A DNA stretch of 64,000 nucleotides from Allobosea sp. Tri-44 (GTDB lineage: Bacteria; Pseudomonadota; Alphaproteobacteria; Rhizobiales; Beijerinckiaceae): the NCBI RefSeq assembly GCF_004123845.1, contig NZ_NBDP01000016.1, positions 147,101 to 211,100 on the forward strand, read 5' to 3'. The translations under genes were made by a program, and so were the position numbers. The notes under the pieces were generated by a model, which saw only the letters and a program-made list of their open reading frames with translations, did no database searches and was not told the origin of the DNA. Of the stretch, positions 1-9,204 are shown one piece after another (position 1 is the stretch's first letter; every line of letters starts with the position of its first letter).

Positions 1-594
1 GACCAGCACCGTATGCGGATAGCGCTCGAGATAGTCGTAGAGCCAGAGCGTGCCTTCGAGGTCGAGATAGTTGGTCGGCTCGTCGAGCAGCAGCAGATCG
101 GGCTCGGAGAACAGCACGGCGGCGAGCGCGACGCGCATCCGCCAGCCGCCCGAGAAATCGGAACAGGGCCGCTGCTGCGCCGCCTCGTCGAAACCGAGCC
201 CGTGCAGCACGGTCGCGGCGCGCGCCGGCGCGGAGTGGGCGCCGATATCGGCGAGCCTTGTCTCGATCTCGGCGATGCGCATCGGATCGGTTGCGGTCTG
301 CGCCTCCTTCATCAGCGCGGCGCGCTCGATATCGGCGGCGAGCACGACCTCGATCAGGGTTTCAGGCCCGCCGGGAGCTTCCTGCGCCACGCCGCCGATG
401 CGCATTCCCCTGGGCAGGGCGACATTGCCGCCCTCCGGGGAGAGATCTCCGGTGATGATGCGGAACAGCGTCGTCTTGCCGGTGCCGTTGCGGCCGACGA
501 GGCCGACGCGCGAGCCGGTCGGCAGGAAGGCACTGGCATGGTCGAGCAGAAGGCGCTCGCCGAGGCGATAGGTGATGTCATTGAGGGTCAGCAT
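1..594 (-). CDS. ABC-F family ATPase, N-terminal part (runs off left edge)
   Basis: Reading the minus strand from an ATG at 594 gives 198 uninterrupted codons to the window edge. The first ABC cassette is complete: Walker A GRNGTGKTT at residues 34-42, signature SGGWRMRVALA from residue 148, and Walker B LLLLDEPTNYLD from residue 167. The SGGWRMR signature and DEPTNYLD are typical of ABC-F proteins, which are soluble tandem-ATPase ribosome factors rather than transporters. There are no membrane segments. The second cassette and C-terminus lie outside the window, so the subfamily (Uup, EttA or YheS-like) cannot be set; YheS/Uup-like is my best guess. Confidence 0.9.
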   Translation of the reverse strand, partial: MLTLNDITYRLGERLLLDHASAFLPTGSRVGLVGRNGTGKTTLFRIITGDLSPEGGNVALPRGMRIGGVAQEAPGGPETLIEVVLAADIERAALMKEAQTATDPMRIAEIETRLADIGAHSAPARAATVLHGLGFDEAAQQRPCSDFSGGWRMRVALAAVLFSEPDLLLLDEPTNYLDLEGTLWLYDYLERYPHTVLV

Positions 595-785
595 GGCGAG
601 CGGGGTTTAGCGCGCTTTCGATCCGTCTGGAAACGGCAGAAGGAGAGAAATGACCGGGATCTGTGCGCGGCGTTTTGGCTGCCTTTGGGGCAGGGTCACG
701 ATTTCTCCATGTTTCCGCCACGGCATGGCCGGGCGCTCAGCGCAGGCATGGGCTGGGGTAACGCACTGATTCGCAAAGAGGATCC

Positions 786-917
786 ATGCAGTTCGGCTCT
801 CTGGTCCGGCGCCCGCGCCGGGTATCGCTCGCAGCCGTCGTCGTCGCGCTGCTCACTCTGGTCCTCGGGAGCGCCGCGGCGCTCGCCGCCCTGGCGCCAT
901 TGCCCGGCGCCTTGTGA
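786..917 (+). CDS. possible small hydrophobic peptide, 43 aa
   Basis: An ATG at 786 opens 43 codons: a basic N-terminus (RRPRR near residue 10) followed by one hydrophobic stretch rich in Ala, Val and Leu (about residues 14-40), then a stop. It could be a single-span membrane peptide or a signal-like remnant. It lies in the gap between the divergent ABC-F gene and the chemoreceptor gene. There is no recognisable family, and GC-rich DNA produces such ORFs by chance, so this is a weak call. Confidence 0.2.
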   Translation: MQFGSLVRRPRRVSLAAVVVALLTLVLGSAAALAALAPLPGAL

Positions 918-1009
918 AGCGATTGCGGTGCGTTGCACGCTTCAAGCAACGTTAACTGCACTCGTGTTGGGTCTCCTGGCGCAGTCGACGCCGGGCGGAG
1001 ACCTGATTC

Positions 1010-3148
1010 GTGTTCAGCCTCAGAATCAGGCTTCCTATCGCGATGCTGGCATTGGCGCTGCTCGCGGCGCTGGCTGTCGGCTCGTCCGCTTATCTTGCCG
1101 TGTCGAGCTGGGCGCAGGGCGCGGTGCGTGAGCGCATGCACACTCTGGTCGAAAGCCATGTCCGGGCCATCGAGCGCCGCTGGTCGCAGCTTCGTGCAGA
1201 ACTCGCCGTCCAGGCGCGCAGCGCCTTCACCGTCTCGGCACTCGACGAGATCGGCAAGTGGATGGAGCTCGGCCCGCACGACTACAAGAGCATCCTTGGC
1301 CACTATCAGGGTGATGGATCGCTGTCCCTGGCCGAACGCATCGCCCGCACCGGCCGCGAGCATCAGCACGGTTACTCCTGGCGGCATGTGCCGGTCCACG
1401 AGACCTATGCAGCGGCGCTGAAGCAGTTCAACTACGCCGACATCTACCTCGTCTCGCGCAAGGGCCGGGTGGTCTACAGCGTCACCAAGGGCCCCGAATT
1501 CGGCCGCCTCCTGAGCGAGGAGGATCTGGCCGGCACCGGCCTCGCCAGATCCGTGCAACTGGCGCGGGGTAAAGCTGTCGGGGAGCAGGTGGTGCTCGAC
1601 TTCGCGCCCTATGATCCGGCCGGTGGCGAGCCGCGCGCCTTCCTGGCCGCTCCGTTCTACGACGCCGAGGCAGGGACTGGCCAACAGCTGGGCACGATCG
1701 TCATCGCTGTCGATACGCGCCTGATCGACGATGTGCTCGCCTTCAATCCCGTCGGTTCCAGTGCGGAACGGGTTTTCGTCGTCGGCTCCGATGGCTTCAT
1801 GCGCTCCAATCCGGCGCTGCGGCGCGACGGCGCTTCGCCACGCGAGACGCTCGACCGGAACCGGCTGACCGGCCAGCCCGAGAACGCGCTCATCGCCATG
1901 GTCAGCCATGACGGTCGGGCGCTGGTCGCGAGCGGGGAAGAGGTCGTGATCGGCGACTGGCGCTGGCTGCTCTGGCTGACCGCTCCCCAGGACAGCGCCT
2001 TCGCTGTCGTCGGCAAGATCCGCAGCGCGGTCGTTTCCGCCGGCCTGTTGGTCCTGCTGCCGCTGTTCGGGATAGCGATCCTGCTCGGCTGGTCGGTGGC
2101 CCGCCCGATCGCGCGGCTGTCCGACAGGCTCGCCGGCGTCGCCGCGGGGCGGACGGAGGAAGAGATTCCCGGAGCCCGGCGTCGCGACGAGATCGGCGGC
2201 ATCGCCAAGTCGATCGAGCTGATCCGCGAAACCTTGCGCGGGCAAGCGCAGCGCCGCGAGGCCGAGCAGGAAACGCGCCAGGCCGAGGTCGAGCAGCATC
2301 GCCGCGCTCTGCTGGGCGAACTGGCGAGTGAATTGGCGGATTCGGTACGGACCGTGTCGGCCTCGGTTTCCGTCTCGGCGGAAACCCTGGGTGTGACCGC
2401 GCACCAGCTGGCCGAGGGCGCGCGAGAGGCCCAGGCAGGCGCTGCCGACACCGATAGTTCGACCGGCAACGCGATCCGCAGCGTCCAGTCGATCGAGCGT
2501 GCGGCGCAGGATCTGCTTGGAGCCGTCGATGCTCTCGCCGCCGAGGTGCGTTCCTCGGATGTGACCGCGGGCCGGGCGCGCGAGCATGCGGATTCTGTAA
2601 GCCGGATCGTCGATAGCCTGTCCAATGGCGCTGCACGCGTATCGGAAGTGGTCGGGCTGATCTCGGCGATTGCCGGCCAGACCAATCTGCTCGCGCTCAA
2701 CGCCACCATCGAAGCGGCCCGCGCCGGCGAGGCGGGCAAGGGCTTTGCGGTCGTCGCCAGCGAGGTGAAGTCGCTCGCGACCCAGACCGCCAATGCGACG
2801 CAGGACATTGCGCGCCAGATCGAGGCGATGAACCAGGCGACCGCCGCGACCGTCGAGGGCATCGCCGGCATCCGCGCTTTCGTGCAGGATCTAAACGAGG
2901 CGACGCGGCGAACCAGCCAGACCATGCAGCGCCAGCACGCGGCGACCCATGCCATCGCCGCCGAGGTCCTCGCCGCGACGCAGGAGATCGTCCTGATCGG
3001 ACAGGCGACCAGCCAGGTCGCGCTCGCCTCGCGCAACACCGCCGGTGCCTCCGATGCGGTCCTGAAGGCGGCAAGCGAGCTGACTGCGCTGACCCAGGCA
3101 CTGACCGCACGGGTCGATCACGTCATCGACGAGCTACGTGTTGCCTGA
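1010..3148 (+). CDS. methyl-accepting chemotaxis protein
   Basis: This 712-residue receptor probably senses a periplasmic ligand and signals to CheA/CheW. It has a first membrane helix at about residues 7-29, a roughly 300-residue periplasmic sensor region, and a second membrane helix near 338-362. A HAMP linker ([17 protein letters not shown]) follows, then the long coiled-coil signalling domain. The conserved hairpin tip, with [18 protein letters not shown] and [12 protein letters not shown], sits near residues 552-585. The start used is a GTG; it gives a proper N-terminal membrane helix. There is no C-terminal CheR-binding pentapeptide, unlike the second receptor in this window. The ligand is unknown and no che genes are adjacent. 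Confidence 0.93.
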   Translation: MFSLRIRLPIAMLALALLAALAVGSSAYLAVSSWAQGAVRERMHTLVESHVRAIERRWSQLRAELAVQARSAFTVSALDEIGKWMELGPHDYKSILGHYQGDGSLSLAERIARTGREHQHGYSWRHVPVHETYAAALKQFNYADIYLVSRKGRVVYSVTKGPEFGRLLSEEDLAGTGLARSVQLARGKAVGEQVVLDFAPYDPAGGEPRAFLAAPFYDAEAGTGQQLGTIVIAVDTRLIDDVLAFNPVGSSAERVFVVGSDGFMRSNPALRRDGASPRETLDRNRLTGQPENALIAMVSHDGRALVASGEEVVIGDWRWLLWLTAPQDSAFAVVGKIRSAVVSAGLLVLLPLFGIAILLGWSVARPIARLSDRLAGVAAGRTEEEIPGARRRDEIGGIAKSIELIRETLRGQAQRREAEQETRQAEVEQHRRALLGELASELADSVRTVSASVSVSAETLGVTAHQLAEGAREAQAGAADTDSSTGNAIRSVQSIERAAQDLLGAVDALAAEVRSSDVTAGRAREHADSVSRIVDSLSNGAARVSEVVGLISAIAGQTNLLALNATIEAARAGEAGKGFAVVASEVKSLATQTANATQDIARQIEAMNQATAATVEGIAGIRAFVQDLNEATRRTSQTMQRQHAATHAIAAEVLAATQEIVLIGQATSQVALASRNTAGASDAVLKAASELTALTQALTARVDHVIDELRVA

Positions 3149-3188
3149 GCGCCTTGTCGCGGGCGCCTGCGTTGGCTAACGCTTTGGC

Positions 3189-3689
3189 ATGAGCCACACA
3201 GCTTTCTACGCAGGGTCCTTCGACCCCGTCACCAACGGCCATGTCGACATGATCGAGGCCGCCTGCCGCCTGTGCGACAGGCTGATCCTCGCCATCGGCG
3301 TTCATCCGGGAAAAACCCCGACCTTTTCCGCCGATGAGCGCGCCGAACTGCTGCGGGAGATCTGCGAGCCGGTCGCAACCAGGCTCGGGACGAAGCTCGA
3401 GGTCGTAACCTTCGACGATCTGACCATCGACGCGGCACGCCGTGTCGGCGCCACGATCCTGGTGCGCGGCCTGCGCGATGGTACTGACCTCGACTATGAG
3501 ATGCAGCTTGCAGGCATGAACCATACGATGGTTCCCGAGCTGCAGACGGTGTTCCTGCCCGCGACGCCGCTGGCACGTCACATCACCGCGACGCTGGTCC
3601 GCCAGGTCGCGGCCATGGGTGGCGATGTCTCCGCCTTCGTTCCGCCCATTGTCAGCGACAGGTTGAAGGCGAAGTTCGCCAAGCCCTGA
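3189..3689 (+). CDS. coaD: phosphopantetheine adenylyltransferase
   Basis: CoaD transfers AMP from ATP to 4'-phosphopantetheine, the penultimate step of coenzyme A synthesis, in the cytosol. The 166-residue length is normal. The N-terminal nucleotidyltransferase motif [10 protein letters not shown] (with the TxGH ATP-binding signature) is at residues 9-18. [14 protein letters not shown] near residue 90 and the [10 protein letters not shown] segment near 129 match the family's substrate and ATP-binding regions. It sits 40 bp after the chemoreceptor gene and upstream of proS; the ribosome site is weak. An unusual repeat and palindrome array follows its stop. Confidence 0.96.
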   Translation: MSHTAFYAGSFDPVTNGHVDMIEAACRLCDRLILAIGVHPGKTPTFSADERAELLREICEPVATRLGTKLEVVTFDDLTIDAARRVGATILVRGLRDGTDLDYEMQLAGMNHTMVPELQTVFLPATPLARHITATLVRQVAAMGGDVSAFVPPIVSDRLKAKFAKP

Positions 3690-3708
3690 CATTTTCGCCA
3701 ACGCCATC

Positions 3709-3762
3709 CGATGTGCATTTGCCTGACGGCGATCTGCATTAGCGTTTGCAATTTGCAAACGC
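3709..3762. promoter_or_regulatory. direct repeats plus perfect palindrome upstream of proS
   Basis: CGATNTGCATTNGC occurs at 3709-3722 and 3730-3743, a spacing of 21 bp or two helical turns. It is followed by a perfect inverted repeat, GCGTTTGCAA, one base, TTGCAAACGC (3742-3762). The stretch lies in the coaD-proS gap, about 70-125 bp before proS. It looks like a multi-site operator for an unknown regulator. No U-tract follows, so a terminator is less likely. Confidence 0.45.
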
Positions 3763-3832
3763 CGATGGTGTCTCTGGACTGACCTGACTCGGTGCGCTCG
3801 TCCTGGCGCATCGCCCCTCGACGAGTGTTCCG

Positions 3833-5176
3833 ATGCGCCTGTCCCGCTATTTCATGCCGATCCTGCGCGATACGCCCAAGGAAGCGGAGATCGTCTCGCA
3901 CCGGCTGATGCTGCGCGCCGGCATGGTCCGCCAGCAGTCCGCCGGCATCTACTCCTGGCTGCCGCTGGGCTTGCGCGTCCTCAACAAGATCAGCGCGGTG
4001 GTCCGCGAGGAGCAGAACCGCGCCGGCGCCATCGAGATCCTGATGCCGACCATCCAGTCGGCCGATCTCTGGCGCGAGAGCGGGCGCTACGACGCCTATG
4101 GCAAGGAGATGCTTCGCATCAAGGACCGACACGACCGCGAGATGCTCTACGGCCCGACCAACGAGGAGATGGTCACCGAGATCTTCCGGTCCTACGTCAA
4201 GTCCTACAAGGACCTGCCGCTCAACCTCTACCACATCCAGTGGAAGTTCCGCGACGAGGTCCGCCCGCGTTTCGGCGTGATGCGCGGCCGCGAGTTCCTG
4301 ATGAAGGATGCTTATTCCTTCGATCTCGACCAGGCCAGCGCGCGCCATGCTTACAACCGCATGTTCACCGCCTACCTGCGCACCTTCGCGCGGCTCGGCC
4401 TGAAGGCGATCCCGATGCGGGCCGATACCGGGCCGATCGGCGGCGACCTTTCGCACGAATTCATCGTGCTCGCCTCGACCGGTGAGAGCGAGGTCTTCTG
4501 TCACAAGGATTATCTCGACTTCGCGACGCCGGCCGCCGACACCGATTTCGACAGCGTTTCCAGTCTCCAGGGCATCGTCGACAAGTGGACGAGCCTCTAT
4601 GCTGCGACCGAGGAGATGCATGAGAAGGCGGCTTTCGAGGCGATCCCCGCCGACAGGCAGGTTTCGGCGCGCGGCATCGAGGTCGGCCACATCTTCTATT
4701 TCGGCACCAAGTATTCCGAACCGATGGGCGCGACCGTCGCCGGTCCCGACGGGCAGCTGGTGCCGGTCCATATGGGCTCCTACGGCATCGGCCCGAGCCG
4801 TCTCGTCGCCGCGCTGATCGAGGCCGGTCATGACGAGGGCGGCATCGTCTGGCCCGACGAGATCGCGCCCTTCGATATCGCGGTGCTCAACCTCAAGACC
4901 GGCGATGCCGCGACCGACGGCGCCTGCGAGCAGCTCTACCAGGGGCTCGCCGCCAAGGGCTACGACATGGCCTATGACGATCGCGACGAGCGCCCGGGCG
5001 GCAAGTTCGCCACGGCCGACCTGATCGGCATTCCGTGGCAGATCATCGTCGGCCCGAAGGGCCTGGCCGAAGGCAAGGTCGAGCTCAAGCGCCGCGCCGG
5101 CGGCGAGCGCGAACTGGTCTCGCTGGAGGCGGCGCTGGCGCGCTTCCCGGGCAAGGGCGCGGAGACGAACGCGTGA
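3833..5176 (+). CDS. proS: prolyl-tRNA synthetase (short alphaproteobacterial form)
   Basis: ProS charges tRNA-Pro with proline (class II synthetase). Visible motifs include the N-terminal [15 protein letters not shown], motif 2 in [18 protein letters not shown] (about residues 139-156) and motif 3 [10 protein letters not shown] (about 318-327). The C-terminal anticodon-binding domain contains [12 protein letters not shown]. At 447 residues it lacks the large editing insertion between motifs 2 and 3 found in the roughly 570-residue enterobacterial enzyme. This truncation is known in Alphaproteobacteria, where separate ProXp-type proteins can edit Ala-tRNA-Pro. It ends 16 bp before the lol genes. 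Confidence 0.97.
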   Translation: MRLSRYFMPILRDTPKEAEIVSHRLMLRAGMVRQQSAGIYSWLPLGLRVLNKISAVVREEQNRAGAIEILMPTIQSADLWRESGRYDAYGKEMLRIKDRHDREMLYGPTNEEMVTEIFRSYVKSYKDLPLNLYHIQWKFRDEVRPRFGVMRGREFLMKDAYSFDLDQASARHAYNRMFTAYLRTFARLGLKAIPMRADTGPIGGDLSHEFIVLASTGESEVFCHKDYLDFATPAADTDFDSVSSLQGIVDKWTSLYAATEEMHEKAAFEAIPADRQVSARGIEVGHIFYFGTKYSEPMGATVAGPDGQLVPVHMGSYGIGPSRLVAALIEAGHDEGGIVWPDEIAPFDIAVLNLKTGDAATDGACEQLYQGLAAKGYDMAYDDRDERPGGKFATADLIGIPWQIIVGPKGLAEGKVELKRRAGGERELVSLEAALARFPGKGAETNA

Positions 5177-5192
5177 GCGGAGGAGGGCGGTC

Positions 5193-6491
5193 ATGAGCGC
5201 CGTCGCCGAGGCCCGGGGCGCGAAGAGCGTGCCGACCGGCACCAAGCCCTTCGCCGGTTTCGAGTGGCTGCTCGCCGGCCGCTATCTGCGCACGCGCCGG
5301 CGCGAGGGCTTCGTCTCGGTCATCGCCGGCTTCTCCTTCCTCGGCATCCTGCTCGGCGTCGCCACGCTGATCATCGTGATGTCGGTGATGAACGGCTTCC
5401 GCAAGGAGCTGCTGGAGAAGATCGTCGGCGTCAACGGCCACATCTTCGCGACGCCGATCGACCGGCCGCTCGACGATTACGAGCAGGTCGCGGCCAGGTT
5501 GCGCCAGGTCCAGGGCATCAAGCTGGCGATCCCGCTGGTGGAAGGGCAGGCGCTCGCCTCGTCGCAAGTCGGCAATGGCGGCGTGCTGGTGCGTGGCATC
5601 TCGGAAGGCGACATCAAGTCGATCCCCTTCATCGCCAACAATGTCCGCCAGGGCACGCTCGACGGCTTCGCCTCCGCGGGCGGCGTCGCGATCGGCCGCC
5701 GGCTCGCCGGCTCGCTCGGCCTGCAGGCGGGCGACACCATCACCATCGTCACGCCGCGTGGGGCTTCGACGCCGTTCGGCACGGCGCCGCGGATCAAGGC
5801 CTATCCGGTCACGGCGGTGTTCGAGATCGGCATGTCGGAGTTCGACTCCTCCTTCGTCTTCATGCCGCTCGCCGAGAGCCAGGCCTATTTCAACCGCGAT
5901 GGCGACGTGAACGTCATCGAGATATTCATCGACAATCCCGACCAGACGCAGGCGGTGCGTGATCGGATCGAGGCCGATCCGCCAAGGCCATTGGTGCTGT
6001 CGGACTGGCGCCAGCGCAATCGTACCTTCTTCAATGCGCTCGAGGTCGAGCGCAATGTGATGTTCATCATCCTGACTTTGATCGTGCTGGTCGCGACGCT
6101 GAACATCGTCTCCGGCCTGATCATGCTGGTGAAGGACAAGACCGAAGACATCGCGATCATGCGCACCATGGGCGCCTCGCGCGGCACGGTGCTGCGGGTC
6201 TTCCTGATCACGGGCGCGACGATCGGCGTCGTCGGAACTTTCGCCGGCTTTGTTCTCGGCATCGCCTTCGCCAAGAACATCCAGACCATCAACAAGGGCC
6301 TGAGCAAGCTGCTGGGAATCAACCCCTGGGATCCGACCGTGCGCTTCCTGAGCGACATCCCCTCGGTGATCGACTGGCGCGAGGTTACGAGCGTCGTCGT
6401 CATGACGCTCATCCTGTCGCTGCTGGCCACGCTCTATCCTGCCTGGAAGGCCGCGCGTCTCGACCCCGTCAAAGCCCTGCGGATGGGTTGA
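5193..6491 (+). CDS. lipoprotein-releasing ABC transporter permease (LolC/E family)
   Basis: This is the inner-membrane permease of the LolCDE machine that extracts mature lipoproteins for transfer to LolA. At 432 residues it has the family layout: one membrane helix near residues 38-62 followed by MSVMNGFRKELL, a long periplasmic domain, then three C-terminal helices (about 290-315, 335-360 and 400-422). The gene is 11 bp upstream of lolD, as in the usual lolC/E-lolD pair. Only one permease gene is present, so it probably acts as a homodimer (LolF-like). An ATG preceded by GGAGG-type sequence supports the start. Confidence 0.92.
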   Translation: MSAVAEARGAKSVPTGTKPFAGFEWLLAGRYLRTRRREGFVSVIAGFSFLGILLGVATLIIVMSVMNGFRKELLEKIVGVNGHIFATPIDRPLDDYEQVAARLRQVQGIKLAIPLVEGQALASSQVGNGGVLVRGISEGDIKSIPFIANNVRQGTLDGFASAGGVAIGRRLAGSLGLQAGDTITIVTPRGASTPFGTAPRIKAYPVTAVFEIGMSEFDSSFVFMPLAESQAYFNRDGDVNVIEIFIDNPDQTQAVRDRIEADPPRPLVLSDWRQRNRTFFNALEVERNVMFIILTLIVLVATLNIVSGLIMLVKDKTEDIAIMRTMGASRGTVLRVFLITGATIGVVGTFAGFVLGIAFAKNIQTINKGLSKLLGINPWDPTVRFLSDIPSVIDWREVTSVVVMTLILSLLATLYPAWKAARLDPVKALRMG

Positions 6492-6503
6492 GGATCTCGA
6501 TCG

Positions 6504-7193
6504 ATGGCAACCGAGACGCCGGCGCTCTTTCTCTCCCAGATCGAGCGCTACTACCCCCAGTCCGACAGGCCGCTCGAGGTGCTGCGCAAGGCCGATTTCG
6601 CGATCTGGCCGGGCGAGCTCGTCGCGCTTGTCGCGCCGAGCGGCACTGGTAAATCGACCCTGCTGCACGTTGCCGGCCTGCTCGAGAGTCCGGACAGCGG
6701 CGAGGTCTTCATTGGCGGCGTGCCGACCTCGCAGCTCGACGACAAGGGCCTGACCCGGCTCCGGCGCACCGAGATCGGCTTCGTCTACCAGTTCCACCAT
6801 CTCCTGCCGGAGTTCACGGCGCTGGAGAACGTCATCTTGCCGCAGCGCATCCGGGGCCTCGGCAAGACCGAGGCGAAGTCGCGCGCCACCGAGCTCCTGA
6901 GCTTCCTCGGCCTCGGCGAGCGGCTCGACCATCTGCCGGGCGAGTTGTCGGGCGGCGAGCAACAGCGCGTCGCGATCGGGCGCGCCGTCGCCAATGCGCC
7001 CCGCGTCCTGCTGGCAGACGAGCCGACCGGCAATCTCGACCCGCAGACTGCGCTGCATGTCTTCAACACGCTGGTGGCACTGGCGCGCGCTTCGGGGCTG
7101 GCCGCGCTGATCGCGACGCACAACCTCGACCTCGCGCGGCGCATGGACCGCCAGGTCACGATCCGTGACGGGTTGGTGGTGCCTCTGACCTGA
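6504..7193 (+). CDS. lolD: lipoprotein-releasing system ATP-binding protein
   Basis: LolD is the cytosolic ATPase that powers lipoprotein release by the neighbouring permease. The 229-residue protein has Walker [10 protein letters not shown] near residue 48, the Q-loop at [12 protein letters not shown], signature [15 protein letters not shown] near 150 and Walker [13 protein letters not shown] near 170. [12 protein letters not shown] and the ADEPTGNLD run are characteristic of LolD/MacB-type ATPases. It is in one operon with the permease. Its stop codon lies within a small palindrome shared with the stop of the convergent tagH gene. Confidence 0.95.
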   Translation: MATETPALFLSQIERYYPQSDRPLEVLRKADFAIWPGELVALVAPSGTGKSTLLHVAGLLESPDSGEVFIGGVPTSQLDDKGLTRLRRTEIGFVYQFHHLLPEFTALENVILPQRIRGLGKTEAKSRATELLSFLGLGERLDHLPGELSGGEQQRVAIGRAVANAPRVLLADEPTGNLDPQTALHVFNTLVALARASGLAALIATHNLDLARRMDRQVTIRDGLVVPLT

Positions 7194-7205
7194 GCCTTTG
7201 GCTCA
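7191..7205. terminator. small palindrome containing both convergent stop codons
   Basis: TGAGCC, TTT, GGCTCA: the first TGA is the lolD stop and the final TCA is the tagH stop on the other strand. The stem is only 6 bp with a 3-base loop and no U-tract. A bidirectional termination role is possible but weakly supported. Confidence 0.3.
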
Positions 7206-8579
7206 GCGGCCGCCGCGGTCGTAGCACTCCGCGAAATAGAGCATGAAGGCGTCGACCAGCCCATCCTCGTAGGGCGCGGTCTTCGCTTCCCAGCGGGCGA
7301 CATAGGCGTCCCAGAGCTTGCCTTTGCGCGAGGACAGCAGGCCTTCGATCCCACGTCCGGCGTCGAGACTTTCGGCGACGGCCTGCGGATCGAGATCCTC
7401 GACCAGCATGCGCAGCGCGTGCTGCATGGCCGAATAAGTCTTGATCTGGTGGATCTTGAGATCCTTGAAGCTCTCTTCGAAGGCCTTCTGGGCGCTGAGA
7501 TAGCCGCTGGTCGGCCGCCCGAAGATCAGCTTCAGCGCGTCCTCGATCGTCGGCGAGAATTTGAGCGGGTTGTTGTCCTGCGCCTGGATCATCGTCTGGT
7601 TCGAGCTGCGGGCGATGCGCTTGCTCTCGGCGCGGGCCGCCAGCAACGCCTTGAGCTCGATGGCGATCAGGCGCATCAGCGCGCCTGTCTGCTCGGCGAA
7701 GGCGCCGGGATCCTGCCATGACAATTCCTCGACCGGCAGGCCGGCGCCACGGGCGAAGCGGGCGATGAACTCGGCCGGCGAGATTCCCGGGCCGCCCATC
7801 GGAGCGCTCATCAGCGGAGGCGGTGGGGGGGCGGGGCGCGATGGCGCCGGCTCGTGCGGCGCATCGAAGCTCGGGCGCCCTTGCGGCGCGGCCGGAGCCT
7901 CGTTCCAGGGATCGCCATTGCCGCCTTGCGAAGGCGGCCGGCGCGGCGTCGGGATCGGCGCGATCGGCTCGGGCTCGGGAGCCGGAGGGGCCTGGTAGGG
8001 CGCCCAGGCGAGCTCGTCGGGTCGTGGCGAGGGCGGCGGCGTTGCCGGTTGCGGCGCGTAGGCCTGTGCGGGCTCGCCAGGCGTCGGGATGTCGGCGGCC
8101 CAGTCGATGAAGGGTGCGTGTACCGGCTGGTACTTCTGCGGCGGGATCAGATCGCGCCGGGCGATCGGCGGCGCCTCGTCGCCATTCGACTCCCACAGCG
8201 AATCGCCCGGTGGCGGCGGCATGGCCGATCGCTCGACCTGGCCGGTCGACCCGCGCTCCACGTCGTCGATCGATACCGCGATGACGTAGTGGCCGATCTC
8301 GAGCCGGTCGCCATGCTGCAGCCGGTAGGGCGACTGCACGCGATAAGCCCCGCCATTGACGAAGGTGCCGTTGGTCGAGATGTCGCGCAGCCAATAGGCG
8401 TTGTCGTTGAAGCGGACCTCGCAATGGCGGCCGGAGACGGCGCGGCTCGGGTCGGGCAGGCACCAGTCGAGATGCTGGTCACGGCCGATATCGAGCCCCC
8501 GCCCGCCGCTCAAAGTCACGCTGAGCGGGCCGCCGTCCGGCAGCGAGGCCTGATTCTCGATCGTCAGCGTCAGCGCCAT
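7203..8579 (-). CDS. tagH: type VI secretion FHA-domain protein TagH
   Basis: This 458-residue FHA protein probably binds phosphothreonine and regulates T6SS assembly. The N-terminal FHA domain (about residues 25-95) shows the conserved LDIGRDQHLDWCLPD, SGRHCEV and ISTNGTFVNG motifs. A proline-rich low-complexity linker follows (about 140-265). The C-terminal domain (about 275-440) matches the TagH family: it includes EFIARFARGAGLP and a long helical segment ending near DAFMLYFAECYDRGGR. It is the last gene of the minus arm. No PpkA kinase or PppA phosphatase is in the window, so its regulation by phosphorylation is inferred only. Confidence 0.88.
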   Translation of the reverse strand: MALTLTIENQASLPDGGPLSVTLSGGRGLDIGRDQHLDWCLPDPSRAVSGRHCEVRFNDNAYWLRDISTNGTFVNGGAYRVQSPYRLQHGDRLEIGHYVIAVSIDDVERGSTGQVERSAMPPPPGDSLWESNGDEAPPIARRDLIPPQKYQPVHAPFIDWAADIPTPGEPAQAYAPQPATPPPSPRPDELAWAPYQAPPAPEPEPIAPIPTPRRPPSQGGNGDPWNEAPAAPQGRPSFDAPHEPAPSRPAPPPPPLMSAPMGGPGISPAEFIARFARGAGLPVEELSWQDPGAFAEQTGALMRLIAIELKALLAARAESKRIARSSNQTMIQAQDNNPLKFSPTIEDALKLIFGRPTSGYLSAQKAFEESFKDLKIHQIKTYSAMQHALRMLVEDLDPQAVAESLDAGRGIEGLLSSRKGKLWDAYVARWEAKTAPYEDGLVDAFMLYFAECYDRGGR

Positions 8580-8639
8580 GTCGGGACGCTCGCCTCGCCG
8601 TCGCGGAAGGCCGGCAGTCGCACCGGCCCCGGGGCCATA

Positions 8640-9197
8640 TTATGGTCTCGTCTTGCCGCTTTCGTCATCGAGCAGACGAATGCACGCTTCGACGCAGTTT
8701 CGCAATGCGGCATCACGCTCGCGTTCAGGTACGCGCCCAAGCGCGGTTAATACCGCTATTCGCGCCGTCTTTGCCGTCAGGTCCGGGGGGCAGGGCACCG
8801 CGTGGGTCATGACCATGCTCCCGCCGGAATAGCCGGCCGCGAGCGCAACCCAAGTGCCCAGGCTGGCATGATGGCCGTTTTCGCCGAGCGCCAGAGCGGC
8901 CCGGCGTGTCTCGTCGGTCGGGTCGCGCACCCAGGCCTCGGCTGCCTTCAGACCGGGATCTGGTGGGGTTCCGGGCGGCATCATGCGCTGGACGCTTTGC
9001 AGCGCCCACCAGACCGTCTCGCGACGCGGCATCAGGAAGGCGCAGAAGCCGACCGCGTCCTTGTGATTGCCGGCCTTGGCGAGGCCGCGCAGGAAGGTCA
9101 GCGGCGGCTCCGTGGTCGGCGCCGTGTTGATGATCTGGCGCGTGGCGGGAAACGTCTCGAAGACTTCCTGCGCCGTGCTGAAGCGAAGTTTCGACAT
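8640..9197 (-). CDS. T6SS-linked protein of unknown function
   Basis: This 185-residue cytosolic-looking protein starts at ATG 9197, seven bases after the vgrG stop; a longer reading overlaps vgrG and is less likely. It is helical, Ala/Leu-rich, and has a WWALQSVQRMMPPGTPPD segment near residue 60. It resembles T6SS-linked proteins I know as DUF6931 (moderate recall). It has no signal peptide or membrane helix. Its place between vgrG and tagH suggests an adaptor, chaperone or regulatory role in loading the VgrG spike, but that is inference from position alone. Confidence 0.65.
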   Translation of the reverse strand: MSKLRFSTAQEVFETFPATRQIINTAPTTEPPLTFLRGLAKAGNHKDAVGFCAFLMPRRETVWWALQSVQRMMPPGTPPDPGLKAAEAWVRDPTDETRRAALALGENGHHASLGTWVALAAGYSGGSMVMTHAVPCPPDLTAKTARIAVLTALGRVPERERDAALRNCVEACIRLLDDESGKTRP

Positions 9198-9204
9198 CGC
9201 GGCC

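Noticed and set aside
737..2587. A 616-codon antisense open frame over the chemoreceptor gene
   Set aside because: Its translation is Arg/Gly/Asp-rich without any domain, while the plus frame gives a complete chemoreceptor. Long antisense frames are expected in GC-rich DNA.
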